From the NCBI GenBank assembly GCA_022457065.1, contig JAJGBQ010000002.1, positions 5,084,001 through 5,148,000 of the forward strand: 64,000 bases of DNA, read 5' to 3'. Positions 1-11,530 of the stretch are shown here, piece after piece; position 1 is the first letter of the stretch; each line of letters begins with the position of its first letter. Position numbers and translations under genes: made by a program. The notes beneath the pieces are model-generated. The model did no database searches and was not told the DNA's origin. It saw nothing but the letters and a program-made list of their open reading frames with translations. This DNA is from Curvularia sp. ZM96. Taxonomy: Eukaryota > Ascomycota > Dothideomycetes > Pleosporales > Pleosporaceae.

Positions 1-2118
1 ACGGCCAAGCGATATGTCTAAAATTAACGAGCTCAGCCCTTGCCCGCCGGAAGTGCACTGCGATGTTTGGGTAATTGTGGTATATCTAAGGATTTTTGTA
101 TCAAAAACCCTGTAGACACTGGTACTCCTAGTACCGCCCAACTAGGTGCAAATAGCTGCATTGCAAGGTGTGGTATATTAATGAGTGACGATGTATCTCC
201 ACCTAACAGCTTCATGCGCGTTGGATATTTTGAAGCATGAAATCTAGAACGCCCTTGCTCGCATATGCTTCCATTTCAAATAGACGTGAAGGTTTACACG
301 CATCTAGCAAGACGCTACGCGCCTGGTCTTTACTATGTGCTGACACGTCCGTTCATAGAAATTTTCCTTTGGCCGCGTTTGGAACAGATTTCAAGTTGAA
401 ATAGGCAGGCTTTAGCCTATGTTCGAGGACTTTAAGAAACTCACTGGAATGAAGAAGACAATGCTTTTTGGTAGCAAGTGACTTTCTATAGAAGCAGACA
501 TATCTCCCATCTTTTGTGAAAAAGTAGCACCAGTGCAGAGGCTCATTATTAGGAACAGCATCGTAAGATTTTTCGTCAGCAATAACCTTAACGGCCTCGA
601 CTTTGACTGAGAATATCCCGGTACGATGTAGTAGACATAAGAGGCTGAGAGGTACTCTAACCAACTTCTCATAAGTGCTCCTAATATCCCAGGGATTCTA
701 CTAGGTAGTCCTAACGATGGAATAAATTATCTCGAGTTTCTCAAATTAGTCCGTAGGCGGCTACTAGCAGGAAGAACGATAGGTATCGCCGCGCCTGCAT
801 CGTTCTAGTATCTGAAAGCCTAGCTAATTAAGGAAATGCTGAAAGTTGTGGACTATGTTATTTACATGACGTACGACCTTCACAGACAGTGAGACTATGG
901 CAACAAGTAGGCGACTGATAGTTGCTCACTTGGGAATTGTCTTCGTCACTACAACAACAAAACCAAAACTAAGATGGCCATGGTTATGGTAACTATAGCT
1001 GGTGTATCTGTGAACAAAATCATTATTTGTATGAACTTCTGCGGGCGCTCATTCAAATGACACTCACAAGTTAAACTAGTCCACAATGCACCTTTGTTGG
1101 TAAAAATTCGGCTGTAGCTCCCGGTCGTTGTAACGGGACGAAGAGATACATCCTTAAATTGAACTCCGAGACATCATGGCTACAAAATCTGATGTGCAAC
1201 AGCTGAAGAGTAAGGAAGATAATGACATTATGGTATATAATCGCACAGAATGGGTAGGGTAGATGCCAAGGCTAAAATACGATGAGCGCTCTAGCTAGGT
1301 TAAGGGTTTGAACTTTAGTGCAACATTAGATTGGGCTAATGATCTGGACGCCGATTATAATCTCGGGAATGGAGTAGACCGCAGCGGTGGTAATGGTCCT
1401 GGGGGAGGACACAACGGTTCGGAGCCAATCTTGGTCAGCCTAGATCGTTACACATCTTAGCCACCTACCGTTGCGTGCTACCCCTTTGCACCCTTATCTT
1501 TCCACTAATAGTTTTGTCTACAACAACTACCATCCAAGTACCTCCTGCCACAATGAGCCCTAAGGAGCACTAGCCTACCGCCATTACAGTAAGCGGCGCA
1601 TCGATCACTACGACTTAGATTCATCACTACTATCACGCTTCTTCCTGTCGTGACAACTGCCATCGACGTATGGAAACAGGAATGAGATAAATCGACCGAG
1701 TTTGACCAAACATACGGTCTCATATGGATCACGAGTAGTGAAGTGCTACCTCCCGTGACACTGACCAAGAGCGACGAGTTCAGGTTTGGTTACCTATCCA
1801 GCCATCACATTGACTTATAGTCTAGGAGTGTACCCGAGTGGAGCAAGGCCAGTGGCAGAGGGGCTGGCAGAGGTTGTTTCTGGCCATTCTATAGTTGTAT
1901 TGGCATTTGCTTTGGCGATAACGACTGGTTCGGCTTACTCTACAGCAGCTGTTTATCTATCAAGAATCTAAGCTTTATATCGCATCTCCTCAACGACGGA
2001 TATAAGGCAAAAGATCTCACTCCAAGGTTAAGGCTTGAGATACATCAATTTGCGGAGATTAAAGATTTCAGCTCTTGCCCTCACTTGCATTTGTAAATGT
2101 TCGATCTCCTATATGTCA
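1..2118. other. Intergenic region, no supportable gene
   Basis: Only short open frames without recognisable motifs are present on either strand. The base composition is ordinary and I see no clear repeat boundaries. It may contain decayed repeat sequence or the far upstream region of a gene lying to the left, but nothing in it can be assigned. Confidence 0.5.
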
Positions 2119-3843
2119 TCACACATTCCTACCCGACCAAATCCTCTGATTAAACTCCTCACTCGCCACAGCAACTCCCTGGTCAACCCACTGCTTCAAC
2201 CCAGTATACCTCCATTTCTTATACCAGGCATTCGGTGTGTTTGTCGGGCAATCCAGAACATCGTCTCCAGCCCCATTACATGTCGCATAAACCCCAATCA
2301 GCGTACCTACAAAACTCCCTGTACCTCCGCTCACCTGACTAGTGGCCGCCTTCCCCAACTCCAGCGTCTCCGAGATGCCCGCGGCCAATGTAGCCGAGAA
2401 CAAGTACTCATCTGGCGTGCACATGTTAATCATGAGGCGGATTGGCTGTTCTTTCCATGCCTCGGGAAGAGGCGTGTACTTGTTCCGGGACTCGGTCGAG
2501 TTGAAGCGAAACACCGTTGAGCCGTTCACCCGAGTAACACCAAGCTGCACATTAGCATACTGCGTGAGGAACGCGGTAATACCAGCTTCCTGGTTGTCCT
2601 GAATCGGGTTAAAGCTCATATCCACGCTAAACTTGAACGTGCTATCAGTTTGCCTGCGTCCCACAAAGCTAATGGCCTTACTCGCCGGCGTCGTATTATT
2701 GAACTTATTCCCCAGATTATTCTTACTTGGTACGACCTTCAACCCGTTCTCCGTCACGCTAATCATGCCTGGTCGCGGTACTCGCCAGTATACCAAGTTG
2801 CGCGGGACCTGGCTTCCAGCAGGGAAGTCATAGATATCTGGGTCGCCGTTGAACGGCCCAGTACCAGGGATGTTGCGGGACAGGGCGGGTAGTTCCCAGC
2901 CGGACATGATGCCCTGGACGGGCTGCATGATGGGCCACTCACCGGTGGGCCACGTCACAGGGAAGAGAACAGTTTCTCGGCCCATTGGGAAGAACGAGCT
3001 GTTAGGAGGTCCCCAGCGCGTAGCTAGAGCGGTGCCCCACCAGTTTCCGTTGCCGTCTTGGAAGAGGTCTGCGTGGCCGACAGTTTGAAAATATCGATCA
3101 GTGCCGCGATTTGTGAGGTGAGGGTTGTGTGGACTGGGGGTGTACGGGCCAGTGATCTTCTTCGCGCGGGCCATGGTCACAGCATGATCTTCAGCTGTGC
3201 CACCCTCTGCGATGAGGAGGTAGTACCATCCGTCTTTCTTGTAGATGTGAGGGCCCTCGGGCCAGACACCGCCGGTGCCGTTCCAGAGGTTGATGACGGG
3301 TCCCATCGCCCCAGTGTCAATGTTGATTTCTTGGATCCGGACTTCTTGCGTAGCTACGTAAACCTTGCCGTCGTCATCCCAGAATAGATCAGGGTCGATT
3401 TTTGGAGCGCGGAAAAGGACGGGGTCACTCCAACTAGCTTCATCGAATGGGTCGGTAGTCTTGAACAACACACCATTTGTACGGTTGGTAGTTGTACCTA
3501 GGTACTCGCAGATGACGTAGAATGTGCCCTGGTGGTGCCGAATGGTAGCAGCGTACATGCCTTGCTGCTGAGCGTCGGTCGCATAGCTGTAGCCTGGAAG
3601 CTGTGATTCGCGGTTCCAGACATGGCTGATGAGTTTATAATTGACGAGGTCTTTTGATGCGTAGATAGGTAGACCAGGAAAGGAGATGAATGTTGATGTT
3701 ACACAGAAGAACGTTCCGTTAACGGGCGTACATGACGGGTCAGAGTGCCAGCCAGGGAGAACGGGGTTGTAGTAGGTTGAGTTCTTTGCCCAAGCTGGTG
3801 CCGAGAAGGCGAGCAGCGATTGGATGATAGTAGTAAACCTCAT
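2119..3843 (-). CDS. Secreted GH43-family glycosidase (beta-xylosidase / arabinofuranosidase type)
   Basis: A single-exon gene of 574 residues for a secreted hydrolase acting on xylan or arabinan side chains. The start is placed at the second in-frame ATG (3843) because it gives a clean signal peptide (MRFTTIIQSLLAFSAPAWA). The first catalytic Asp lies in HSDPS just after the mature N-terminus. The pKa-modulating Asp is in the segment PDLFWDDDGK and the general acid Glu in VWPEGPHIY, which is the normal GH43 five-bladed propeller order. The C-terminal ~220 residues look like the beta-sandwich module common in this family. Several N-glycosylation sequons are present. An upstream in-frame ATG at 3861 would add six residues and bury the signal peptide. 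Exact substrate cannot be read from sequence. Its neighbour is another secreted glycosidase. Confidence 0.9.
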   Translation of the reverse strand: MRFTTIIQSLLAFSAPAWAKNSTYYNPVLPGWHSDPSCTPVNGTFFCVTSTFISFPGLPIYASKDLVNYKLISHVWNRESQLPGYSYATDAQQQGMYAATIRHHQGTFYVICEYLGTTTNRTNGVLFKTTDPFDEASWSDPVLFRAPKIDPDLFWDDDGKVYVATQEVRIQEINIDTGAMGPVINLWNGTGGVWPEGPHIYKKDGWYYLLIAEGGTAEDHAVTMARAKKITGPYTPSPHNPHLTNRGTDRYFQTVGHADLFQDGNGNWWGTALATRWGPPNSSFFPMGRETVLFPVTWPTGEWPIMQPVQGIMSGWELPALSRNIPGTGPFNGDPDIYDFPAGSQVPRNLVYWRVPRPGMISVTENGLKVVPSKNNLGNKFNNTTPASKAISFVGRRQTDSTFKFSVDMSFNPIQDNQEAGITAFLTQYANVQLGVTRVNGSTVFRFNSTESRNKYTPLPEAWKEQPIRLMINMCTPDEYLFSATLAAGISETLELGKAATSQVSGGTGSFVGTLIGVYATCNGAGDDVLDCPTNTPNAWYKKWRYTGLKQWVDQGVAVASEEFNQRIWSGRNV

Positions 3844-4382
3844 AGTGAGCTCCAATGGCACTATCAGAGGTCTGGCTACAGGTACCTAAGATACATATAT
3901 ACAGATGCTGATCTACCCCACCCTGTCTCTTTAGCTTACATCCTAAAATCGCGCGAATCAGGCAAGTTTTCGTGTTAGCACTCGTACTCAATGCCCTCGC
4001 TTCACTCTCAAGGAACGTCACGGCTCACGACATTTAGCCCAACCCCGCATGGTGCTAACCCAGAATCTGGGTATCTTGGAAGGATCTAGCCTTTGATGAG
4101 GTTAGTGCGGCGGATTTGATCGTGGGGAATCAGCCATTTTAGACGGTATTTAGCCAGACAACTTCTGTGCCGCCTCTAGTAAAGTTTGGTGAGATCAACC
4201 GGGGAAAGCACCGTAGTTTTACTGCTCGGCAGAATTTTCGGGTTGACATTTACCGCAGTATTTCTTTTGCATACAGACGTTGCAACCCTTTGAATACTAT
4301 AAGCTCAAACTATTGCAAGCTTGGAGATATTATACATACCAGCGATGAGGACGATACACATATACCATCTATACACAAGGGT
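3844..4382. other. Intergenic region upstream of the GH43 gene
   Basis: Contains the GH43 promoter. I see no additional coding region; the short frames here carry no motif. Confidence 0.4.
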
Positions 4383-4886
4383 CTATTTGGCCTTCTTGCT
4401 TCCACTATCCTTCAACATGATTTTGGCGTGCGAGGGCCGTGCAGATATGTCGTAAGTACTCGTCCTCTTGATATTGCGGTCGAGGTGTCTTGAACCTCTC
4501 CCTTTTCTCTTGCCTTTTTCCGAACACGCAAGCTGTCTCTTCTTCGCTTTGTGCTTTTCGAGAGCCTTTTGACTGGTAAATATATGACCGCACATACAGG
4601 TAAAGCTAGCTGCTGAAGTCTCGGCCTGCGCCAACAGGGGCTTCAGTTTTAGAGACTTAAAGGAAGAGACCAAAGAGTCATCTTGTTGTTCGTTTCGAGT
4701 AAGGGACTTATGAGCTTGTCGCTTGTAGTATAAAGGATCGCGCTTGTATACCTGAAGGGCGTATTCAGGCTCAAAGGCACTGCTACAGGTACCGGAGACA
4801 AGTGAGGTCTTTGGGAGCACTGGAGATGGGATACCGCTTGATGTTGGCCGTAATGAGACGTCTTTGTGGTGAAAGTAGGCTCTCAA
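4383..4886 (-). CDS. Hypothetical protein with a C2H2-like zinc-finger segment
   Basis: An open frame of 167 residues. Its one recognisable element is a C-x-C-G-x2-F-x5-L-x2-H-x6-C segment near residue 95, which resembles a degenerate C2H2-type finger, followed by a very basic tail (Lys/Arg-rich, KKR and KGKRKGRG stretches). The N-terminal part is not recognised. Codon use is not strikingly gene-like. It could be a small DNA-binding protein, the C-terminal exon of a longer gene, or a relic. No signal peptide or membrane segment is visible. Confidence 0.35.
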   Translation of the reverse strand: MRAYFHHKDVSLRPTSSGIPSPVLPKTSLVSGTCSSAFEPEYALQVYKRDPLYYKRQAHKSLTRNEQQDDSLVSSFKSLKLKPLLAQAETSAASFTCMCGHIFTSQKALEKHKAKKRQLACSEKGKRKGRGSRHLDRNIKRTSTYDISARPSHAKIMLKDSGSKKAK

Positions 4887-5235
4887 GGACAGGATGATGG
4901 TGCTACCTATGAAGACATAAGTCCAAACTTTCTAATTTTACTACGTAGGACTGCCTTGTAGAACTAAGAAGAGAATATGAGCTTTTATATCTAAGAATCT
5001 TACTTTCAAGCTCTAACTCCACGTAACGCCCAAGCTAGAGGGGCATCCTTTTGTCTTCTCGAATCATGTTTGCGAATGCAAGAGATAGCAAGTGGTAGAA
5101 GTAAGAGAATAAGAAATAATATAATATGAAGGGCTATAACGTATTGTAGTGTCGAAGTCAACACGCTGGTAGGGCGTGAGCAACTCGCTTGGGAAAGCTA
5201 CTCACTTGTGAACCCACGTTAATCATCTTTACTAT

Positions 5236-5400
5236 CACTTAAACTCTTATAACTCTTTTCTATCATAACTACTTACCAATCGCACGGCTTACCGCTAACA
5301 GCTGACTCACCCTAACCTAGATCGATCACTAGAGAAGTATAGCCCACCCCCATGTAACAAAATAATAGATCATTGATAATGATATAGGTCTTAGGATAGG
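5236..5400. repeat. Dispersed repeat, copy 1
   Basis: About 130 bp here (an AACTCTTATAACTCTTTTCTA block, then TTACCG, GACTCACC, TAGTATAGCCC- and CCTGTAAC-like blocks in the same order) match the segment at 9009-9150. The copies are diverged with small indels. They lie on either side of the GH92 gene. This is probably a small degenerate transposable element; no terminal repeats could be fixed. Confidence 0.5.
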
Positions 5401-5539
5401 TAATAGTTTTAACTTCTTATGTGAAGAAATAATGCTATTAAAGATTCTGACATAAGAAATTCCGCGTTAAAAACTTAGATTGCATAATCTGTTCTTCGAA
5501 ACCACTCGAATTAGTTTCAAGACATTTCCCATGATATCC

Positions 5540-8096
5540 TCAACCCAAGTTTCCTGGACTAGGTGGTACATCACCTTTCTCCCACACCACAGGTTCCTTA
5601 CCAAGATCAAATTCGATGGTACCACCCTCATGGAAAACGTCATTATGGTTAAGCCAGTTTTTATCCCACTGAACTCCATTGATCTTCACGCCTTTCACAT
5701 AGAAGCTATCTTCGGCAAGCCCATTCGCTGTAATTCGCAAGGTCTTATCCCTGTTAATCGTCATGTTGATATCGCTAAACCAAGGCGATTCGAGTAGGTA
5801 TACTGGCTGTGTCACAATTGGGTAGAGACCCAGCATTTGCCAGATCAGCCAAGAATTCAAGGCCCCGGCATCTGAGTTACCAGGCATACCGTTCGTGGTG
5901 TTGCGGAAGCTGAGTGGTCAGTACACGCACACCTTGGGAGCATAGTAACGCTGAAAACATACTATTGTTTGGCTTGTGAGCGTGATTGATTCACCGACTT
6001 CCACTGTTTGTTGAGATAATTATATAGATACGGTGTGGCGAAATCTGGTTCATTGCTAAACATACCTATTAGCATCGCTTTGAGTTGAAGCTCATGGAGA
6101 CCTGAGGGGCATTTTCTTACCCGATATTCATAATAGTATTGATTCCCGCACCATTTGGTCCAAGGTCAGCTTGGCTAGTGTTCGGGAGGAAAATATAATC
6201 AAGGCGCTTCTCAAAAGCTTGAGGGCCGCCCATCTTCTCTATCAATGTCTTCATATCGTGGGGGATCGTGAAAGAGTATTCGAAAGGCGTGCCTTCGTAA
6301 GTGATTGACGACCATGAGCACGAGCCACATTTTGCTGGATTGTAGTCAGTCTGGTTGAATGTGCCATTTCTGTCCTTTGGAGTAAGAAAGCCACTGAAGT
6401 CTTCAGAAGTGTTCACGCTATGTGTACTCGGATCCCAGATTAATTGCCATCCGGCCGATTGCTTCAAATATTTTGACACATCGCCAGGTTTCTCTCCCCT
6501 TGCTACTTGGCTCAGAGCAAAATCATTCAGCGAATACTCAACAGTTCGTGAGATACTCCTGGGCATAGAAGAGCTGACATATCCGTACTGTAACCAATCT
6601 CCGCCTGCACCTCGCCCCTCTTTATTGCTGCCATTGGTAGGCACTTCGGCATTTTTTACCATAGCAGCATAGCCGTCTGCCCAATTGATTTTGCCACGGA
6701 GACCCTTGACATAAGCATCTGCGAGCACGTTGTCAGAGTTACTGCCGCCTTGTACTAGACCGTTGTCATTTCCCGAGCGTCCATCTGGCATGTAACCTTG
6801 ATTTCTCCAAATATCAATAAGTGAGCGAATTTGGGATTCGTATGCATCGGTTTGAATCAAATGGGAAAGGCTTATCGTGTTACGGAAAGTATCCCCTGGT
6901 TAACGTGATTAATAGGCGGTAAGTAAAGTTGAGATAGTGTACCCACATAAGCAATAGAAATCATCCCAGTACGGTTCTTCCGATTGCCAGAGGGGGTTTT
7001 CGCCGGTCCGGTTTGATGGAATGAGATGCATGAAGTAGAGCGATGAATACAATAGCGTGAGGTGCTCTTGGTTGGTGTTATTCCCGGTATTCACCCGAAT
7101 CGTACTGAAAACTTCACGGTTCCATTCCTCAACTGCTGCATCAACTGTATCCTGTATATCCCAGCTCTTAATCTCTTCATCTTTGAATCTACAAGCTTTT
7201 TCTTCTGAAATGAACGATATACCAATCTTGGAACGAATCGTCGTCTGAGTCCTTTTCCATGTAAACACCGCGCCAACGCGTGAACCTTGGGGAGTGGTCA
7301 TATTTTCTGAGGCAAACACCGGCCACGGGATAGGCTCTGGGTTCATCGCGTTGAAGCCAGGGAACTGGTTACGGCCAGCGAATGTCTCTATTTCATCTGG
7401 TGCCGTCTCGAACTCGCCACAGAAATAGACTGTATATGGCGCACCCTCATTGAATCCTCCAGCATAAGTTCCATAACCTCGATAGCTCTTGCGATCTGGC
7501 GAGATCTTGATCTTGCCCTCACGGAACGTTTGAGTGCAATAGCCTCCAACAACATTTGGAAGATAATGCGACACATCGACAAGGATATGCTTCTTCTTAT
7601 CTTTTGGGAACTCATAATGCAAGATTCCTGCGTGTCTTGTTGCGCTCAGTTCCGTCGTGACACCATTTTCTAGGCTCGTCCGGAAATATCCAACGCTTGC
7701 GTGGTCTTGCCCAACACGTTCCTGCCAGTACGTGCGATTATCCAAGAGATTGACTGGTGCTTCAATGTTTGTGAGGGGCATTTGCGAAATAACGCCGTAC
7801 TTTGAACATCCTCCCGTGCCAGACTCATGCATCATCGAGAAGCCCGTGATGAGGCCATTTGGCGTATATCCACCTTGCAACGCCGCAATGCTCGTGTTTT
7901 TGACGTACGTATCCATTGTCAATTTGACTACACCATACGGCACCGCCGCTCCCACGAAAACGGCACCACCGCCAAAAGTGTAATTTGGTATTGGTCCTTC
8001 AGTACCCCAGAATGGATTCACATACTTTGCATAGTTGAGCTGGCTGGCTGCAAGCGGCGACAAAGCCAATAGCGCAATTGTCAGTTTTCGCATCAT
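5540..8096 (-). CDS. Secreted GH92-family alpha-mannosidase
   Basis: A four-exon gene of 795 residues: 8096-6947, 6895-6121, 6055-5963 and 5909-5540, with introns of 51, 65 and 53 bp. Exon lengths sum to 2388 and stay in frame across all joins. The start at 8096 gives the signal peptide MMRKLTIALLALSPLAAS. An upstream ATG at 8138 would place 14 residues in front of it. The protein begins with the family's VNPFWGTEG segment, has an HESGTGG-type loop, YWDDFYCLWDTFR across the first splice, GNEPDFATPYLYNY across the second, and MPGNSDAGA with SWLIWQMLGLYP near the C-terminus. These are hallmarks of Ca2+-dependent GH92 exo-alpha-mannosidases, which trim N-glycan or cell-wall mannose. Exon 3 is only 93 bp and easily missed. 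Confidence 0.9.
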
Positions 8097-10036
8097 AACG
8101 TAGGCTTCTGGTGATGGCAGGAGTGAAGGTTTCATCATGCTCGAGGGGCTTTGTCCGAGGCTCGCGGTTAAAGGTACCCTGATCTATTCCACTTTCGTGC
8201 GTTATTTGACCAACCCTGAAAATCTTCGGGGAACATTAACGCGAAGGGTAGTATGCGCCCTTTTCCCCACACCATAGATTTTCCCCCACGGGCCGAGGGT
8301 AGCATTCTGGTATTAGGACACTTTCATAGTAACAATAACAAAATGCTAGAAATGCGAGTGGGTAATACTGAAGCATTATTAAGACATTAACATCTGCGAT
8401 AGGCGAGTAACCGAAAATACTAAATATGTTAGAATTAACGTACCTCATGGGCGAGCGCGCCACGATAGCAATTGTTCTCACCAAAACTCTCCCTCTACCG
8501 CCCAAGATAGCCCACTGTAGACCTATATAGCGCAATGCGATATAAGATATTATTTAAAGATTACTTCTACTACTTATATATTTACGCGTTATATCTATGT
8601 TACAAACAAGATGAGACTGATAACAGCCACAGGGTTGTAGGCAGTGTTGAGGATTACAGCACAGTAACAAACACATTGTTGTTACGAGCAAACAAGAAGA
8701 GTTCCTTTCGACAGGTTTCCAAAAAAAGGTTGGGAAGACGACAAAGGTCACTTGAGCAACGATTAGCGCGGGGCGCGCAGATCACGTGATTACCATCACG
8801 CCAAGGACTTCTTATTAGTGATGGCAAAGCAGATATGCGATGGCAGCCATCAGAAGTAGAGTCCGCCATTAGTGATAGCAGAGCAGGACTCTGAGAGCAG
8901 GGCCTGAAGCAATAATGTACAAAAGATGTACGGATTTCATTTTTCACTCTTATAAGCTCTTTACCTAATAAGACTTACTAGGAGTATTAAATAGTTTGTC
9001 TTTACAATTACTTAACTCTTATAACTCTTTTCTACAGAATTGCTAGACAACCTTACCGTACACCAGCGTCAGACTCGCCTGCCTTAGTGCGGACCAGGAT
9101 AGAGTAGTATAGCCCCATACCCTGTAACAATTGTGGCACAGTAACGAACGCATAGCTGCTTGCAGGACGTTTTTTTTTGCTCAAGCTTAATGCTCTTGCA
9201 CAGGTATGTACTCCGTACCAACGATGCGTTCTTCAAGATCTTTTTATGATGATCCCTTTTACGATATAAACTGTGCGTGCATACCTCGTAAAACTATATT
9301 TCGAAACACTGACGCGTCTGCCAAGCTCAGCATAGCCCTGTGCCCCTGCGGCTCCCCTTCACATGGATTATTGACACACGGTCCATGCAGGCAAGCACTA
9401 CTGCAAACACTACCAGCTGTTGGAACCTATCCATACAATCGAAGAGTAACATTATCCACAGTGTTTAACTAGAGGCGTCCATCTCCTAACGGAAACGTTT
9501 AGTTTGGAAGGCATAAACTTGGCATAATTGTTTTCTGGAGACAACGTTACTGTATCTATTTTAAGCGGTGCTCCGGCCGAGGCCATCACCAATCAGAGTC
9601 TGGAACGGGACTGCGCCTTACTTCTTTCGGATAATTGCCAAGCGCTTTAGGTCAATGCAGTGGCGGTCATGCGTCATTTCCGCCGAAAACCTTCTTGGAC
9701 GGTCATGGGTGGGGGGCACACCATTGCCTGTGCTGGTCATTCCAGGGATATAAAATTGGGGATACGATAATTTATCACTGGATGAAGTCATAACGTTGCA
9801 CTTTGGTCGTCGGCGCCGAGCGTGGGCACCGTTAAGCCTTGCTGGGGACAAGCTTTGATTATAAGATGATGTAAGATAAGGGGAGAAAATACGATAGAGC
9901 ATTTGTATATATGAGAGATGGGATGCTGCTCTCTGTAGGCCTCCATCTGAACGTCAACTCATCATCTCTACACTAATACTTAATCACTACAACTACCACT
10001 TCTATACTTCAACGACACTACCTCTAAACCATCAAC
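8097..10036. other. Intergenic region between the GH92 and PhiA-like genes
   Basis: No gene supported. The left half is AT-rich and holds short repetitive blocks (GATGGCA/GATAGCA-type repeats near 8820-8890) plus the second copy of the dispersed repeat at 9009-9150. The right half (about 9560-10036) is probably the promoter of the PhiA-like gene, with a CT-rich leader and short (CAACT)-like repeats just upstream of its ATG. Confidence 0.4.
9009..9150. repeat. Dispersed repeat, copy 2
   Basis: Diverged partner of the 5236-5400 segment: the same order of conserved blocks (AACTCTTATAACTCTTTTCTA, CTTACCG, GACTCGCC, TAGTATAGCCC, CCTGTAACA) in the same orientation. Confidence 0.5.
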
Positions 10037-10651
10037 ATGAAGTTTACCGCCGCCGCCGTCGCCGCCTCCATGGCCGCTATCTCCTCCGCCCTTCCCCAGG
10101 CCTCTAATCCCTTCCCTCGCCCCGAGGCTGGTGACATCTTCCGTCTGATGTCTCTGCGTACTGGCACCGCTATCCACTACGGCAACGTCCAGGCCAAGGA
10201 CGGCAGCCTCGTCATCAATTCGCCCGACCAGAACAACAAGACCTGCGCTGTTAACGGCGACCGCGACAACACTACCAGTGGCATCAACTACGCCTCCTTC
10301 TCGCTTGACCAAGATAACGGTAGCGTCTACATCTACACATTCAACCCCCCTCTCCAGCTGTACGTCGACCGCAGCGGCATGGGCCAGGGTAACGTCCGCT
10401 ACACCACTGGTGTCCAGCCCATTGGCAAGAACCAGGAGCGCGGCCCCTTCAAGATCAACGACGACGGTGATCTCGTCTTCGCTGCTGGTGGTCTGACCGG
10501 CGACGTTGGCTTCCAGGCTTGCCCCGGCGCTGTTGGCGGAGGCTGGAAGATCTGGCTCTCTGGTGTAGACAAGCCTGCTGGTTCTGAGGGATGCACTCCC
10601 TTCACCATGAAGGCGCTTAAGGAGGCCGAGCCCAAGAAGTGCCTCTACTAG
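10037..10651 (+). CDS. PhiA-like secreted cell-wall protein
   Basis: A single-exon gene of 204 residues with a signal peptide (MKFTAAAVAASMAAISSALP) and a beta-rich body. It resembles the fungal PhiA-type cell-wall proteins needed for phialide/conidial wall development in Aspergillus. This is judged from overall length, N-terminal layout and the GxxYTTGxQPIG-like and FxACPG segments. Four Cys residues are visible (one central, one in ACPG, one near SEGC, one in the final CLY). Codons are strongly biased to C- or G-ending (GCC, AAC, AAG, CGC), unlike the neighbours, which indicates high expression. The upstream leader is pyrimidine-rich, as in strongly expressed fungal genes. The name is by family resemblance only. 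Confidence 0.75.
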   Translation: MKFTAAAVAASMAAISSALPQASNPFPRPEAGDIFRLMSLRTGTAIHYGNVQAKDGSLVINSPDQNNKTCAVNGDRDNTTSGINYASFSLDQDNGSVYIYTFNPPLQLYVDRSGMGQGNVRYTTGVQPIGKNQERGPFKINDDGDLVFAAGGLTGDVGFQACPGAVGGGWKIWLSGVDKPAGSEGCTPFTMKALKEAEPKKCLY

Positions 10652-11530
10652 TTGCTAAGCTTGTAGAGGGTTTCAAAGTGTACAAATTGATAGTCTCGAA
10701 GACGAGATTTATGTTTTCTAATGTGCATGTATTATCGCATTCAAGCGTCTGCATAGCTTTTTGTATATGATTACTAGAACTAGAAATGACAACGTTTATT
10801 TTTACATTGCGTTTATCCTGGCTGTATTTCCGATGCTGAGCACCTATTGATTCCCTATCCTGCTCACACTACTAGCATCTGTATGTCCTGCTCAGTATGG
10901 AGCGCTACTGACTGATAAGCAATCACGTGACTGCAGTATGGTAGGTTGAATTGTGGCATACGAAGTAGTATCTTAGGTTTGAGCTTCCAAACTGATAGCG
11001 ATCAGGCGTGATTACTTCAGATGTTATCGTGGTATTTCTCTATGGTTATCTCTTCCCAGCATCGTAACATGCGCCTGTAGTGAAATTAGCGTTTAACTAT
11101 TCTACTTTAGCTAGATATTCCTATAGTTATCTAAGTTTGCTATATGTGTCGCAGTAAATGGGACTCTTAGTATAGCCGTGGTTATGCTAAACCTGCACCA
11201 TTCTATATACGGGCATAGCTATCTGATTGACAAGCCGAGATGGCCGTCTATAGCGAGCGGGATGGAGTGACTGCGCCTCACCCACATTATTCGAATCCAG
11301 ATAGAAATACAGAGGCCTAAGATCGTGACACTTGTAGCAGTAGAGGAGTTTCTCCCCCAATCCGGTCATGCTCGTTCTGTTCTTAGTGGTGAGTACGAGA
11401 TCTTCGACGTAGGCGATTGCAATATGACTAATTCTAGGTGAGCTTAGTAGGCTCAAAGCTATTCTAGGTAAGGCATTAATATCGGCCAAAAGCCCATCAT
11501 ATTGGTAACTATATATGAACTGTCATACGT
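10652..11530. other. Intergenic region, left border of the biosynthetic cluster
   Basis: No coding region supported. It contains the 3' ends of the converging PhiA-like and methyltransferase genes. I see no repeat or RNA gene. Confidence 0.4.

Noticed and set aside
353..672. Two overlapping minus-strand open frames of 86-103 residues
   Set aside because: No motif, no signal peptide, overlapping frames and ordinary codon use; most likely chance.
1505..1971. Open frames around 60-90 residues on both strands
   Set aside because: Low-complexity sequence without recognisable domains; not supportable as genes.
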